Source: Putridiphycobacter sp965230485 (lineage in GTDB: Bacteria > Bacteroidota > Bacteroidia > Flavobacteriales_D > Crocinitomicaceae). Taken from it: DNA of 64,000 bases. The stretch spans positions 62,001 through 126,000 of the forward strand of contig CBDDLA010000001.1 in NCBI GenBank assembly GCA_965230485.1. Direction: 5' to 3'. Below are positions 1 to 9,298 of this stretch, piece by piece (within the stretch, counting starts at the first letter, position 1; every line of letters starts with the position of its first letter). A model generated the notes under the pieces. It saw only the letters and a list, made by a program, of their open reading frames with translations. It ran no database searches and was not told the origin of the DNA. The position numbers and the translations under genes are program-made.

Positions 1-839
1 GTTAATAAGGATTCAATTAAGCCAATAGCTGCTAGAATAAAAGCATATGGTAATATAAACCAAAGGGTTTTAAAATTCACTGGTATGTGACTAAAAAGGT
101 CAGTCTGAAAACTTGGAAATTCGCCTTTAATGCCTGCTGTAGGGTCTCCACTACCATCAACAATAAATGATTTAACCGTACTGGTTTCAATACCACCAAT
201 AATAACAATGGCCGATACAATAATAATAGCAGTTAATGCCGCTGGAATTTTTTTGGTAAGCTTTGGTAGAATAAACATGATAGCCATAGTTAGTCCAACA
301 AAACCAAGCATGATTAATAGCTCCGGATATGGCAGAAATTGCGTAACCATTTCACCAGTCTCTGTATCTAAGAGTTTTTCTTTAAACATGCCCAATTGAG
401 ACAAGAAAATTACAATGGCCAGACCGTTTACAAACCCCATCATTACAGGGTGCGGAATTAAACGAATAAACTTACCCAATTTAAGTACGCCAAATAAAAT
501 TTGTATGATCCCAACTAATAATAACGTAATGAATAGGTATTGAAGACCCAGGTTAGCTTGAGGTGAATCTAATGCTGCACCTAAAGTATTTCCTTCCTTT
601 ACGAGGCTTACCATTACCACAGCCATAGCACCGGTAGCACCTGAAATCATGCCTGGGCGACCACCAAATATGGAGGTGATAATTCCCATCATAAAGGCAC
701 CGTATAAGCCTATGAGCGGATCAACTCCGGCCACAAAGGCGAAAGCGACTGCCTCAGGCACCAAAGCTAAAGCCACGGTTAAGCCTGATAAAATTTCGTT
801 TTTGGCATTCTTGGTTCCTTTTTTGACTAATTCAATCAT
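1..839 (-). CDS. SulP family inorganic anion transporter (partial, C-terminus outside window)
   Basis: A minus-strand frame is open from an ATG at 839 to the window edge, giving 279 visible residues. Residues 18-80 contain the conserved SulP transport block (LVPEAVAFAF, then GLYGAFMMG, GGRPGM and SGATGAMAVV), followed by regularly spaced hydrophobic helices. The family carries sulfate, bicarbonate or other inorganic anions across the inner membrane, often with a C-terminal STAS domain that would lie outside the window. The substrate cannot be inferred here. A consensus -7 element lies 20 bp upstream of the ATG, so it probably has its own promoter. Family assignment is firm and specificity unknown. 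Confidence 0.9.
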   Translation of the reverse strand, partial: MIELVKKGTKNAKNEILSGLTVALALVPEAVAFAFVAGVDPLIGLYGAFMMGIITSIFGGRPGMISGATGAMAVVMVSLVKEGNTLGAALDSPQANLGLQYLFITLLLVGIIQILFGVLKLGKFIRLIPHPVMMGFVNGLAIVIFLSQLGMFKEKLLDTETGEMVTQFLPYPELLIMLGFVGLTMAIMFILPKLTKKIPAALTAIIIVSAIVIIGGIETSTVKSFIVDGSGDPTAGIKGEFPSFQTDLFSHIPVNFKTLWFILPYAFILAAIGLIESLL

Positions 840-859
840 AAGTTTGGCAAATAAAGGCG

Positions 860-867
860 CAAAGATA
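860..867 (-). promoter_or_regulatory. Bacteroidota -7 promoter element for the SulP gene
   Basis: TATCTTTG on the minus strand matches TAnnTTTG exactly. It sits 20 bp before the ATG, which predicts a leader of about 14 nt. No clear TTG/TTTG -33 element was seen. Confidence 0.5.
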
Positions 868-975
868 GTATTTTCATCTACTTTATGTTAAAGTTGGATG
901 GAGTTTGAACCTTTGTTATTTTTATGAGTAATATATGGTAACCAGACCATACGAATAATTTAAAATACGCAAATA

Positions 976-1449
976 ATGAGGATACTAATATTTATAATGA
1001 TCATTCCTTGGCTTACTTTTTCTTGTAGCGCCAATGATAATAAACCAGTTGATCCTCAGCCAGATGATTCACTGAGTAAAATAACACGACAACAAGAAGA
1101 GGCTTTTGAAGCATTAAATACGATTCAAATTACAGGACAACATTTATATTCAACTTTTCCTGGAATAAGTCATGAATGTTTGCCTGCAGATAGTAGTTTT
1201 GTCATATCATCTGATCAATTTTGTACGGTTTTAAAAGCACTTTTAGCAAAATACTATACTGGTATTCCTAAAGAACGACAAGAAGAATTGGCAGAACAAT
1301 CTGCTTTAGCACAAGAAGAATACCTTGTATTACAATGCAATGGTTATATAAATGAATTTGAAACACCAACTAATCAATCAGTACCTTCGTCTGGTTCTTG
1401 GATATTACCAAGAGTACTTGACAGTAGAGATATTATAATAAATTGGTAA
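976..1449 (+). CDS. Hypothetical lipoprotein
   Basis: This encodes 157 residues. A hydrophobic N-terminus ends in the lipobox LTFSC with Cys17, so the product is probably a lipoprotein. The mature part begins with an acidic, proline-rich linker (PVDPQPDDS). It has further cysteines near residues 73, 83 and 121. No family was recognised. It heads a run of three same-strand genes with short gaps (27 and 10 bp). Confidence 0.6.
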   Translation: MRILIFIMIIPWLTFSCSANDNKPVDPQPDDSLSKITRQQEEAFEALNTIQITGQHLYSTFPGISHECLPADSSFVISSDQFCTVLKALLAKYYTGIPKERQEELAEQSALAQEEYLVLQCNGYINEFETPTNQSVPSSGSWILPRVLDSRDIIINW

Positions 1450-1475
1450 TTTACATTCATTAACCGAAAGTAAAT

Positions 1476-1847
1476 ATGATAAAAAATGAACCCATAATTG
1501 CTGTACATCATGTTCAAAAAAGTTCAAATTGGTATCAAGCATTATTAAATTGTCATAGCGGGCACGGAGGTGATACTTTTGAAATGTTGACAGATTCTAA
1601 AGGAGACATTTTTTTGTGTTTGCACAAATGGGGTGAGCATGAGCATCCAACCCTTTCTAACTCAGAAATTCAGGCAGGCAATGGATTAATTTTATACTTA
1701 AAAGTTGATGACTTGAACAAGGTCTGGGCTAATGCTAAAGTCCTTAATGCGAAAATTGAAGAACCGATTCAAATTAATCCAAATTCTGGAAAAGAGCAGT
1801 TCAGTCTTAGAGATTTAGATGGTTATTACTTAATAATTTCTAAGTAG
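1476..1847 (+). CDS. Glyoxalase/bleomycin-resistance (VOC) fold protein
   Basis: A 123-residue protein with a single VOC-like half: an N-terminal pattern IIAVHHVQKSSNWYQ, a central GLILYLKVDD strand and a C-terminal FSLRDLDGYYLIIS signature. VOC proteins bind a metal and act as lyases, dioxygenases or drug-binding proteins. The typical final segment DPDGy.l.is is here DLDGYYLIIS. Start chosen at ATG 1476, 26 bp after the preceding lipoprotein gene. Family is likely; reaction unknown. Confidence 0.75.
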   Translation: MIKNEPIIAVHHVQKSSNWYQALLNCHSGHGGDTFEMLTDSKGDIFLCLHKWGEHEHPTLSNSEIQAGNGLILYLKVDDLNKVWANAKVLNAKIEEPIQINPNSGKEQFSLRDLDGYYLIISK

Positions 1848-1857
1848 TTAAGATGGT

Positions 1858-2334
1858 ATGAAAGGGAAGCTAAAATTATTCATTATAGGAACATGTCTGA
1901 TCACGCTTTACGGTTGTGATCTGAAAAAAACAAAAATTGAACAAGCCGAGTGGCTGATTGGTACCTGGGAAAGTCAAACAGAGAGAGGAAGCACTTACGA
2001 AACCTGGACAAAGTTGAGTGGAAATGAACTAAAAGGCATCAGCTATATGCTAGAAGAAAAAGATACTATTGTTTTTGAAACGATCCAACTGATCCAGAAT
2101 GAAGAGGGATTGTTTTATATACCTAAGGTTAAAAATCAAAATGATGGACTGCCTGTAAAATTTAAACTAAAAATGAATTCTGATTCTTCCTTAGTATTCG
2201 AAAACCCACTTCACGATTTCCCTCAGGTTATTTCATATGCTAAAATAGGTTCAGATTCTTTGGTAGCTGAAATTTCAGGAGTAAAGAATGACAGTAAACA
2301 GCGACAGGCCTTTTTAATGAACAGAGTAAGGTGA
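1858..2334 (+). CDS. DUF6265-like lipoprotein
   Basis: A 158-residue protein with lipobox LITLYGC (Cys20). The mature domain starts WLIGTWESQT and contains ENPLHDFPQVISYA, a pattern I associate with the DUF6265 lipocalin/beta-barrel-like family in which a WLxGxW motif is followed by an NPxHDFPQ motif. Role unknown; probably a periplasmic or outer-membrane lipoprotein. It starts 10 bp after the VOC gene and so is probably co-transcribed. Confidence 0.65.
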   Translation: MKGKLKLFIIGTCLITLYGCDLKKTKIEQAEWLIGTWESQTERGSTYETWTKLSGNELKGISYMLEEKDTIVFETIQLIQNEEGLFYIPKVKNQNDGLPVKFKLKMNSDSSLVFENPLHDFPQVISYAKIGSDSLVAEISGVKNDSKQRQAFLMNRVR

Positions 2335-2379
2335 AAATATTATTCTAGTTCTAATTATGGTTAAAAAAGTGGTGTATTC

Positions 2380-3714
2380 TTACTTTAAAAAATTATCTAA
2401 TACATTTTTTGTAATCTGATGAATAATGGGGTCAACCGATAAACTTCCAGTATAAGAGATGGATCCTACAGAGAAAACTTTTGAACCATTTGGCGTATCA
2501 TAATATACCATATGAGCTCCACCAAAGTCTGGGTTGGTGCCTATGCCCAAGACCACAGTATTATTTGGTGAGTTTTTAGTCATTTTATCAGTTTCTCCGC
2601 CACTTGCCTTTCCATTATTTAAACTTAATTCACCAATTAAGTCTCCATTTGCCACACCAGTGCCTTCAAATATCCAATGGTCAGCATTATAAACAAGATA
2701 AGGTGCATAAGTATTTATGCCCACATTGGTATACTGAACTCCCAAATGCCTTGATTCGGGCATCCCAAGCGTCCTAAACTTGCCACCTAAGCCATCAGCA
2801 TAGGTATGATTACTTCCTACTTTGCGTACTTCAATTCTATCATGGAGTAAAGCTACTCTCCAATATACTCCGTTTCCACCCAAATACATTAATTTACCTC
2901 CTCCTTCTAAGTAGTAATGGAGTTGATTATACATCTTTAATGTCCAATATTCTGGATGAACATTTAATATGACTACTTTATAATTATCTAATAAATTCTC
3001 GTCATCATGCAAATCACTATCAGCCACTACATCAAAATTATATCCGTTATTTTCTAACCACCTATGCAAATGTAATTCTGCACCTACTAGATGTCCTGAA
3101 TCTCCTATTGGTTTGGCCGCCTTATTTGGTCGGTGAAAACTAATAATAGTTGACGCAACTGTTTCTTCCGAAAGACCATACCTGTAAAACGATTGGCCGC
3201 TCCAATCATTATAAGCTTGCCAGGTATTGGTTGATGCCATGACTAAAATCTCGCTATCAGATAGTTCGTTACCCTTAACTACAAAGGTGATATAAAATAG
3301 TTCATTTAAATCATTGGAAACATGAGCTGAATAAATCCCAGAAACAGAACCTTCCGGAATTATATACTCGTATGTCGTTTCCCAATCGCATCCATATGAA
3401 TATGACCTACAGTAGTAATCTTGACTTTGACTCTTAACATTTGTTGCCGAATGAATTAGGTTTGTCGTTGCACCATAATGATAAATTTCAATATCTACGA
3501 AATCAGACTTAGAGTGAATTTTAAATTTCACATTGTCTCCTGGTAAATAGCTAGTTTTATCAGTATACCCCTCAACTTGATGATCGTTAATAATCAGATT
3601 ATCATCACACTCAATATCTTCTGTTGGTACAACTTTTTCTTTTTCTTCTTCCTCATTCTTTTTACAAGATACGAGAACCAATAATAAAAAGATAAATAAT
3701 GCTAAGTACTTCAT
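2380..3714 (-). CDS. Lipoprotein with N,N-dimethylformamidase large-subunit-like domain
   Basis: A 444-residue protein. The lipobox LVLVSC (Cys17) is followed by a charged KKNEEEEKEK linker. An N-terminal beta-rich domain (about residues 35-150) precedes a domain containing AELHLHRWLENNGYNFDVV, VVILNVHPEYWTL and GGGKLMYLGGNGVYWRV. These are typical of the C-terminal domain shared with the large subunit of N,N-dimethylformamidase. Similarity is to the fold, so amidase activity towards dimethylformamide should not be assumed. It is monocistronic, divergent from the T9SS protein and convergent with the lipoprotein gene. Confidence 0.7.
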   Translation of the reverse strand: MKYLALFIFLLLVLVSCKKNEEEEKEKVVPTEDIECDDNLIINDHQVEGYTDKTSYLPGDNVKFKIHSKSDFVDIEIYHYGATTNLIHSATNVKSQSQDYYCRSYSYGCDWETTYEYIIPEGSVSGIYSAHVSNDLNELFYITFVVKGNELSDSEILVMASTNTWQAYNDWSGQSFYRYGLSEETVASTIISFHRPNKAAKPIGDSGHLVGAELHLHRWLENNGYNFDVVADSDLHDDENLLDNYKVVILNVHPEYWTLKMYNQLHYYLEGGGKLMYLGGNGVYWRVALLHDRIEVRKVGSNHTYADGLGGKFRTLGMPESRHLGVQYTNVGINTYAPYLVYNADHWIFEGTGVANGDLIGELSLNNGKASGGETDKMTKNSPNNTVVLGIGTNPDFGGAHMVYYDTPNGSKVFSVGSISYTGSLSVDPIIHQITKNVLDNFLK

Positions 3715-3941
3715 ATTTTCAACACAAATTATTCATGTCTATTAGTTTAACATTCAATAATACTAAAATTCTTTATACTGGAACAACAATCCCCAAAGAA
3801 ATAAGGTAAATCTAGATTTTAATGAATTGTTCCTATTTTTAAATAAAAGGATGTTTTAGTATTTATGTGACAAGTTGATTGTATTATGAGAGATAGAATA
3901 ATTTCTTACCTTGCTAATGGTTTATTGGTAAAGATCAAAAC

Positions 3942-5414
3942 ATGAAAAAACTTACAATTATTTGTTTAACAATACTTACGACATTATTTGCTGAAGCACA
4001 AGGTAGTATGACACCTAGTTGGATAAAATTAGATTCTAGCGTTAATGGTCAATCTGAAGGTTGGGGAGTAGATGTTGACAGTAATGGTCATATTTTTTGG
4101 GCAGTTAACAATAATAGTTTAAACCAGGGCTTAGATATTTATTGCTATAAATATGCCTTTGGCGGAAGCTCTCTATGGACAAATCCCTTCTTTTTTGGAG
4201 GTATTGGTACCCAACAATCATATGTGGTTAATGCCAACGATACTGCCCTTTATATAGGGGGTAGAACTTGCACAGGTTTGGTGACAACTTGCGATATGCT
4301 ATTAATGAAAATAGATAAATCGTTAGGAAATTTAACTTGGGATAAAACATTAAATTTTTCTGCAAGCGGGTATGATGAGGTGGACGGATTGGAAATTAGA
4401 CCAGATGGAATCTATTGCGGGGGGTGGTGTCAGGAATTAGATGGTGCCATTTACAGAAGCGATATTGGCTTGTGGAAATTAGATTATAATGGCAATACTC
4501 AATGGACCAATTATATAGGAGCCAATAACACAGCAGAGCATCAAGATGGCCACTTTGTGGTTGACGCCAATAATATATATGCCGCAGGGTTATGGGGAGG
4601 AACTGGGATAGCTAATTTATACAATGGGTATTCTTTCGTTGGTAAGTTTGATAATTTAAATGGAAATTTAATTGATTCAACACTTTTTGGCCCTCAGTCA
4701 GGGAATATTAACGATATAGAAAATGCGCTGGGAATGACATCTGACGGCACTTACCTGTACATTACTGGGTATACTACACCTGTGAGTTCAAACGATTGGC
4801 AAATCTTTGTGGCTAAATTCGATAAAAACCTTGATCAACTATGGTACATTGATTGGGGAGGGTCAGACACAGAGACGGCAAGGGGTATTGCGGTTAAGAA
4901 CGATAAAATTTATGTGGCAGGGTTGTCGCAATCTAATTCAATTATTTCTGGCACTGAACAAGATGCAGTGTTGTTAACTCTCGATACTTCAGGCAATGTA
5001 CTGTCTTATCATACTTATGATAGTGGTGAAAAAGAATCGTTTAGAGACATTGCTATGCATAATGAACACATTTATTTATCAGGTACTATTGAAAACTCAG
5101 CACTAGTCAAAAAGTCTATGCTTATTGCCCTTGAAGGATCTGTTAATTCGATACCCGAACAAGAGACGTTTAAAAATAATTTTAATGTTTATCCCAATCC
5201 ATCAAATGGTAGTACTAAAATTATTTTTGATCAACAGAATCATGGTAATGCCTTATTAATGGTTTTTGATATAAGTGGAAAATTAATTTTGAAAGAAGCA
5301 GTTAAAGCGTCAGATCAATCAATTGATTTAGAGTTGGAAAACTCAGGGGTTTTTTACTTCCAAATGATTTTTTCAGATTACAGATTAACAAAAAAAGTAT
5401 TAAATTTCAATTAA
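3942..5414 (+). CDS. T9SS-secreted beta-propeller-like protein
   Basis: A 490-residue protein with a signal peptide ending EAQ at about residue 20. The body contains repeated blade-like units of the form D..GNI..AV.. and KNDKIYVAGLSQS (for example TSDGTYLYITGYT, EHIYLSGTIENS), similar to SBBP-type propeller repeats. The last ~80 residues form a type A T9SS sorting domain starting FNVYPNPSNG, with FDISGKLILKE and a final KKVLNFN strand. It is expected to be secreted across the outer membrane and anchored at the surface. Ligand unknown. Confidence 0.8.
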   Translation: MKKLTIICLTILTTLFAEAQGSMTPSWIKLDSSVNGQSEGWGVDVDSNGHIFWAVNNNSLNQGLDIYCYKYAFGGSSLWTNPFFFGGIGTQQSYVVNANDTALYIGGRTCTGLVTTCDMLLMKIDKSLGNLTWDKTLNFSASGYDEVDGLEIRPDGIYCGGWCQELDGAIYRSDIGLWKLDYNGNTQWTNYIGANNTAEHQDGHFVVDANNIYAAGLWGGTGIANLYNGYSFVGKFDNLNGNLIDSTLFGPQSGNINDIENALGMTSDGTYLYITGYTTPVSSNDWQIFVAKFDKNLDQLWYIDWGGSDTETARGIAVKNDKIYVAGLSQSNSIISGTEQDAVLLTLDTSGNVLSYHTYDSGEKESFRDIAMHNEHIYLSGTIENSALVKKSMLIALEGSVNSIPEQETFKNNFNVYPNPSNGSTKIIFDQQNHGNALLMVFDISGKLILKEAVKASDQSIDLELENSGVFYFQMIFSDYRLTKKVLNFN

Positions 5415-5429
5415 TTGTGGGCATTAATC

Positions 5430-6038
5430 ATGACTAAAAAAAATCCTGACTATAAAGCATTACAATCAAAAATTGAGCAGTGTACAATCTGTAAAGAGTA
5501 CCTTGCACATCAGCCGAATCCAGTTCTTAATTTTAATCCAAGCAATAAAATTTTGATTATTGGACAAGCACCAGGTACTCGAGTTCATGAAACAGGTATT
5601 CCATGGAACGATAAAAGTGGTGACAACTTGAGGGAGTGGATGAATATTGACAAGGGCACTTTTTACAATAAAGGGTTAATTGGAATAGTTCCCATGGGAT
5701 TTTGCTATCCAGGAAAGGGAAAGAGCGGTGATTTGCCGCCAAGAAAAGAATGTGCACCTGAATGGCATAGTCAAATTCTAGATTTTTTACCAAATTTAGA
5801 ATTGATTTTATTGATTGGAAAATATGCTCAGGATTATTATCTGGGCAAACAAGCAAAAAGAAACTTAACGGAAACGGTGCAACATTTCCATGATTATTTG
5901 CCACGGTATTTTGTCCTACCACATCCATCTCCTAGAAACAACATTTGGCTTAAAAGAAATGATTGGTTTAAAGAATCGGTTTTGCCTGTGCTTAAAGGAG
6001 TCATTGAAAGTGCAATTTCTAAGGAAGGAAAGCTTTAA
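5430..6038 (+). CDS. Uracil-DNA glycosylase family protein with predicted Fe-S cluster
   Basis: Uracil-DNA glycosylases remove uracil from DNA in base excision repair. The ATG at 5430 is chosen over the in-frame TTG at 5415. The product has 202 residues, with motif GQAPG at 45-49 and the late motif HPSPRN at 165-170, matching the UDG superfamily. Cysteines at 18, 21, 92 and 108 have the C-x2-C ... C-x15-C spacing of the 4Fe-4S cluster in family 4 glycosylases. It begins 15 bp after the T9SS gene. Substrate preference is not certain. Confidence 0.8.
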   Translation: MTKKNPDYKALQSKIEQCTICKEYLAHQPNPVLNFNPSNKILIIGQAPGTRVHETGIPWNDKSGDNLREWMNIDKGTFYNKGLIGIVPMGFCYPGKGKSGDLPPRKECAPEWHSQILDFLPNLELILLIGKYAQDYYLGKQAKRNLTETVQHFHDYLPRYFVLPHPSPRNNIWLKRNDWFKESVLPVLKGVIESAISKEGKL

Positions 6039-6069
6039 CTGAAATCATAAAAAATGCGTAATTTGTATC

Positions 6070-6954
6070 ATGAACGATATCAAAAATGATATTCCTCAAG
6101 TTTTGTTTCAGTCCAATACAAAAGAAGACTTTGGTTTTGAGATTGTTTCACTCGATAAAATAGCTCAAAAGAAAGATGAATTTCTTCATGATCCTGAAAA
6201 AGTACACCAACTTAAATTTTATAACCTTATTTTTTTTACTGAAGGTACTGGAAGACATTTTATCGATTTTAAATGGTATTCTGTCAAAAAAAATAGCCTA
6301 GTTTACATTAGTAAAGAGCAAGTAATTGCCTTCGATTTTTCAACTGACCTAAACGGATATTGTCTTATTTTTACTGAAGATTATTTTATAAAAAGCTTCT
6401 CTCAATTATCTAAAAATACCATTTTTAGACTGTTTACACCACAGTTGTTTTCTCCTATCGCACAAATTCCAGATGAATCTGAATTTCATACATATTTTAA
6501 TCTATTAAGAAAAGAGTCTAAGGCAGAATCATATAATAAGATAAGAATTATCCAATCTCTATTCACAATTTTACTATCTAAAGTCGAACATTTAAAGCAA
6601 GACCAACCATTTCATGTGAATAGTTTGTCAAAGATCAAACTCTTTCAATCGTTTAATAATTTGCTTGAGGTTCATTTTATGGAAACTAGAAATGCAGCGT
6701 TTTATGCTTCTAGATTAGCCGTTACTTACAAACATTTAAATGCTGTATGCAAAGAGCTAGTAAACAAAACAGCCAAAACAATAATTGACGAATTTCTCAT
6801 ACTTCAAGTCAAAAGAAAGCTGATTAATTCTGACGTAAAAAGTACAGAATTAGCCTATGAAATGGGTTTCAATGACCCCACGAATTTCACTAAATACTTC
6901 AAGAAAAGTACAGGATTAACCCCAAAAACTTTTAAAAAATCCCTTTTTGAGTAG
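6070..6954 (+). CDS. AraC family transcriptional regulator
   Basis: A 294-residue protein. An N-terminal cupin-like sensing region (about 20-150, with HFIDFKWYSVKKNSLVYIS) is followed by a C-terminal AraC double helix-turn-helix (about 190-290). The second HTH reads LAYEMGFNDPTNFTKYFKKSTGLTP, the canonical AraC signature. It is likely a local regulator, perhaps of the lipoprotein gene 90 bp downstream. The inducer is unknown. Confidence 0.85.
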   Translation: MNDIKNDIPQVLFQSNTKEDFGFEIVSLDKIAQKKDEFLHDPEKVHQLKFYNLIFFTEGTGRHFIDFKWYSVKKNSLVYISKEQVIAFDFSTDLNGYCLIFTEDYFIKSFSQLSKNTIFRLFTPQLFSPIAQIPDESEFHTYFNLLRKESKAESYNKIRIIQSLFTILLSKVEHLKQDQPFHVNSLSKIKLFQSFNNLLEVHFMETRNAAFYASRLAVTYKHLNAVCKELVNKTAKTIIDEFLILQVKRKLINSDVKSTELAYEMGFNDPTNFTKYFKKSTGLTPKTFKKSLFE

Positions 6955-7044
6955 TTAAGGTTCGATTTTAACCATTTTTACACTGGATTTCATCTTTAAA
7001 AATTTTAGCATTACCTACACCTTTGTATCAACAAAAAAGTAGAA

Positions 7045-7917
7045 ATGAAACAAGTTTATGTAACCGTTGCATTATCGATACTAATTGGGTCGTGTGCAGC
7101 ACCAAATAAAAACGAAAATTTAAATTCAGAAAAAATGGAAACGAAAGTAGAATTATCAAACAAGGAAAAAGCAAATGCTTTATTAATTAGTTTAGAAACC
7201 GGAGATGAAAAACCAGTGAGCTATATTAATCCAACAAAGTATATCCAGCATAACCTTGGAGTTGCAGACGGATTAGAAGGGTTCGGTGCATTATTAGAAA
7301 ATGCACCAGAAGACGGCTTTAAAGCTAAAGTTGTCCGTTCTTTTCAAGATGGTGACTATGTATTTACCCAAACGGAATACGATTTTTTTGGACCAAAAAT
7401 AGGATTCGATATTTTTAGATTCGAAGAAGGGAAAATAGTTGAGCATTGGGATAATCTATCAGAGCAAGCCCCTATTAACCCTAGTGGTCATAGTCAAACA
7501 GATGGTAGTACAGCACTGGAAGACCTAAATAAAACGGATGAAAATAAGGCAATCATAGAAGATTTTATTCAAACCGTTCTAATTAATGGAGAATTTGATA
7601 AAATGCCTAATTATTTTGATGGAGACCACTATATCCAACACAATTCGCAAATTGGTGATGGACTGTCAGGTTTAGGAACGGCATTAGAAGAAATGGCTAA
7701 AAATGGCGTTGCAATGACCTTTGATAAAAATCACATTGTGTTAGGAGAAGGTAATTTTGTTTTGGCTGTTAGTGAAGGAATGTTTGCTGGCAACCATACT
7801 TCTTTTTATGATTTATTTAGACTAAAAAATGGAAACATTGTTGAGCATTGGGATGTAATTGAAACCATTTTGCCAGAGTCAGAGCATCAGAATAATAATG
7901 GCAAGTTTAATTTTTAA
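7045..7917 (+). CDS. Lipoprotein with two tandem SnoaL/NTF2-like domains
   Basis: A 290-residue protein with lipobox LIGSC (Cys17). Two homologous halves follow. The first (about 45-145) carries YIQHNLGVADGLEGF and FRFEEGKIVEHWD. The second (about 170-280) carries YIQHNSQIGDGLSGL and FRLKNGNIVEHWD. Each is an NTF2-like alpha+beta barrel of the predicted SnoaL-like aldol-condensation type. Cellular role unknown; the lipobox puts it in the envelope. A terminator hairpin follows 27 bp after the stop. Confidence 0.8.
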   Translation: MKQVYVTVALSILIGSCAAPNKNENLNSEKMETKVELSNKEKANALLISLETGDEKPVSYINPTKYIQHNLGVADGLEGFGALLENAPEDGFKAKVVRSFQDGDYVFTQTEYDFFGPKIGFDIFRFEEGKIVEHWDNLSEQAPINPSGHSQTDGSTALEDLNKTDENKAIIEDFIQTVLINGEFDKMPNYFDGDHYIQHNSQIGDGLSGLGTALEEMAKNGVAMTFDKNHIVLGEGNFVLAVSEGMFAGNHTSFYDLFRLKNGNIVEHWDVIETILPESEHQNNNGKFNF

Positions 7918-7944
7918 GAAGGTTGAACATAATATAATTTAATT

Positions 7945-7976
7945 AAAAGCACTTTTGCTCATGCAAAGGTGCTTTT
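7945..7976 (+). terminator. Rho-independent terminator
   Basis: A 14-bp stem with one G-T wobble (AAAAGCACTTTTGC paired with GCAAAGGTGCTTTT) encloses the loop TCAT. The 3' arm ends in a T-run. It lies directly after the NTF2-repeat lipoprotein gene. Confidence 0.75.
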
Positions 7977-7995
7977 TAATTCTTTCCAATTTACC

Positions 7996-8003
7996 TATCT
8001 TTG
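7996..8003 (+). promoter_or_regulatory. Bacteroidota -7 promoter element
   Basis: TATCTTTG matches TAnnTTTG. It lies between the preceding terminator and the AraC-type gene at 8038 (ATG 34 bp downstream), consistent with a new transcription unit. Confidence 0.45.
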
Positions 8004-8037
8004 ATTACTTGCCAAGAAGAGATTAATATAATTGAAT

Positions 8038-8466
8038 ATGATAAATGGGGATTTAAATCCAAAAATGTATATGTACAAAAGGGTAGTTGATGCCAAGTTG
8101 TTCATAGACAATCATTATGATGAAAAAATCGATTTAAGTAATATATCCGATCAAGCCAATTTTTCAAAGTATCATTTTTTAAGACTCTTTAAAGGCGCTT
8201 TTGGTAAGTCGCCTCACCAATATTTGATAGAAACAAGGATAATGGCAGCAAAAAAACTACTTCGTGCTAATTATTCAGTCAATGATGTTTGTTTTTATGT
8301 TGGATTCGAGAGCGTACCTTCTTTTATCACGTTATTTAAAAAAAGGGAGTGTTTAACGCCTTACCAATATATTAAAAAGCATATTACCATTGAAAAAGAG
8401 AAAATAGAAAAACCATTTGCTTTTGTTCCAAATTGTTTTGGCCAAAAATTCAGTTTAAATAAATAG
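8038..8466 (+). CDS. Short AraC-type HTH regulator (DNA-binding domain only)
   Basis: Using the ATG at 8038 rather than the in-frame TTG at 8032 gives 142 residues. Nearly the whole protein is one AraC DNA-binding domain: first HTH IDLSNISDQANFSKYHFLRL and second HTH VCFYVGFESVPSFITLFKKR followed by LTPYQY. No sensing domain is present, so it may act constitutively or be controlled by its level. It precedes a VOC-DoxX-DUF1801 gene run by 58 bp and may regulate it. Confidence 0.85.
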   Translation: MINGDLNPKMYMYKRVVDAKLFIDNHYDEKIDLSNISDQANFSKYHFLRLFKGAFGKSPHQYLIETRIMAAKKLLRANYSVNDVCFYVGFESVPSFITLFKKRECLTPYQYIKKHITIEKEKIEKPFAFVPNCFGQKFSLNK

Positions 8467-8524
8467 CAATTTTCAATAATTCTGACAGAAATAAATTCCA
8501 TTTCTTTGATTTAAAATAAATATT

Positions 8525-8944
8525 ATGATAACTAAACTCTCACATGCAAGTATTTATGTGCTTGATCAGGATAGTGCTTACGACTTCTATGTCAATAAAC
8601 TAGGATTCATTGAAAAAATGAAAATTCCAATTGGAGATGATGCGTTTTGGCTGACTGTCTGTCCGAGAGACCAAAAAGAAATAGAAATAACCTTAATGCC
8701 AATTAATAAGGGTGGCATGTTTAATGAAGCAGTAGCAAAGAATCTATCTGATTTAGTAAAAAACGGCACTTTTGGTGCTGGAGTTTTTGAATGCGCTGAT
8801 ATCTATGCCACTTATCAGGAATTAAACGATAAGGGGGTGGAATTTACAAAAGAACCAACTGAGGAATTTTATGGCATTGAAGCTATGTTTAAGGATGATT
8901 CTGGTAATTGGTTCTCGTTAACTCAGTTTAAAAAAGACAATTAA
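8525..8944 (+). CDS. VOC family protein (glyoxalase-like)
   Basis: A 139-residue protein starting ITKLSHASIYVLDQDSAYDF, the standard VOC opening, with FYVNKLGFIEK and a C-terminal FKDDSGNWFSLTQ motif. The order matches a single-domain glyoxalase/dioxygenase-fold protein. Potential metal ligands are His7 and a C-terminal acidic residue. It starts a tight operon with DoxX (2-bp gap) and DUF1801 (4-bp gap). Substrate unknown. Confidence 0.85.
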   Translation: MITKLSHASIYVLDQDSAYDFYVNKLGFIEKMKIPIGDDAFWLTVCPRDQKEIEITLMPINKGGMFNEAVAKNLSDLVKNGTFGAGVFECADIYATYQELNDKGVEFTKEPTEEFYGIEAMFKDDSGNWFSLTQFKKDN

Positions 8945-8946
8945 TC

Positions 8947-9294
8947 ATGACTCTTTTTTTTAAAATAAATTGGATACTAACCACAGTGTTAAGTATAGCA
9001 ACAGGTATGTTCAAACTCATGCAACAACAGGCAGATATAGATTTGTTTAAAGCAATAGGTTTTACAGATTCTATGGTTATTATTTTCGGAGCAGTTCAGC
9101 TTATCGGTGGCCTGCTTTTAATTCCTTCAAAAACAAGACAATTAGGTGCTTACATTGTGATGATAACATTCGTTATTGCTTCAATAGCCGTATTCGCCAA
9201 TCAATTAATTGTATTTGGGATTGTATCCCTGGTATTTATCGTTATGGCATACCTCGTCATAATCATGGAAAGAAACCCATCTTACAAACAATAA
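8947..9294 (+). CDS. DoxX-like four-helix membrane protein
   Basis: A 115-residue protein with four predicted transmembrane helices and the FGAVQLIGGLLLIP segment typical of DoxX-like proteins. These small inner-membrane proteins are linked to redox or quinone functions in some bacteria, but most are uncharacterised. It lies in the middle of a three-gene operon. Confidence 0.75.
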   Translation: MTLFFKINWILTTVLSIATGMFKLMQQQADIDLFKAIGFTDSMVIIFGAVQLIGGLLLIPSKTRQLGAYIVMITFVIASIAVFANQLIVFGIVSLVFIVMAYLVIIMERNPSYKQ

Positions 9295-9298
9295 AAAA

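Noticed and set aside
130..891. Two plus-strand ORFs at the left edge
   Set aside because: They lie opposite the SulP transporter frame, which has clear family motifs.
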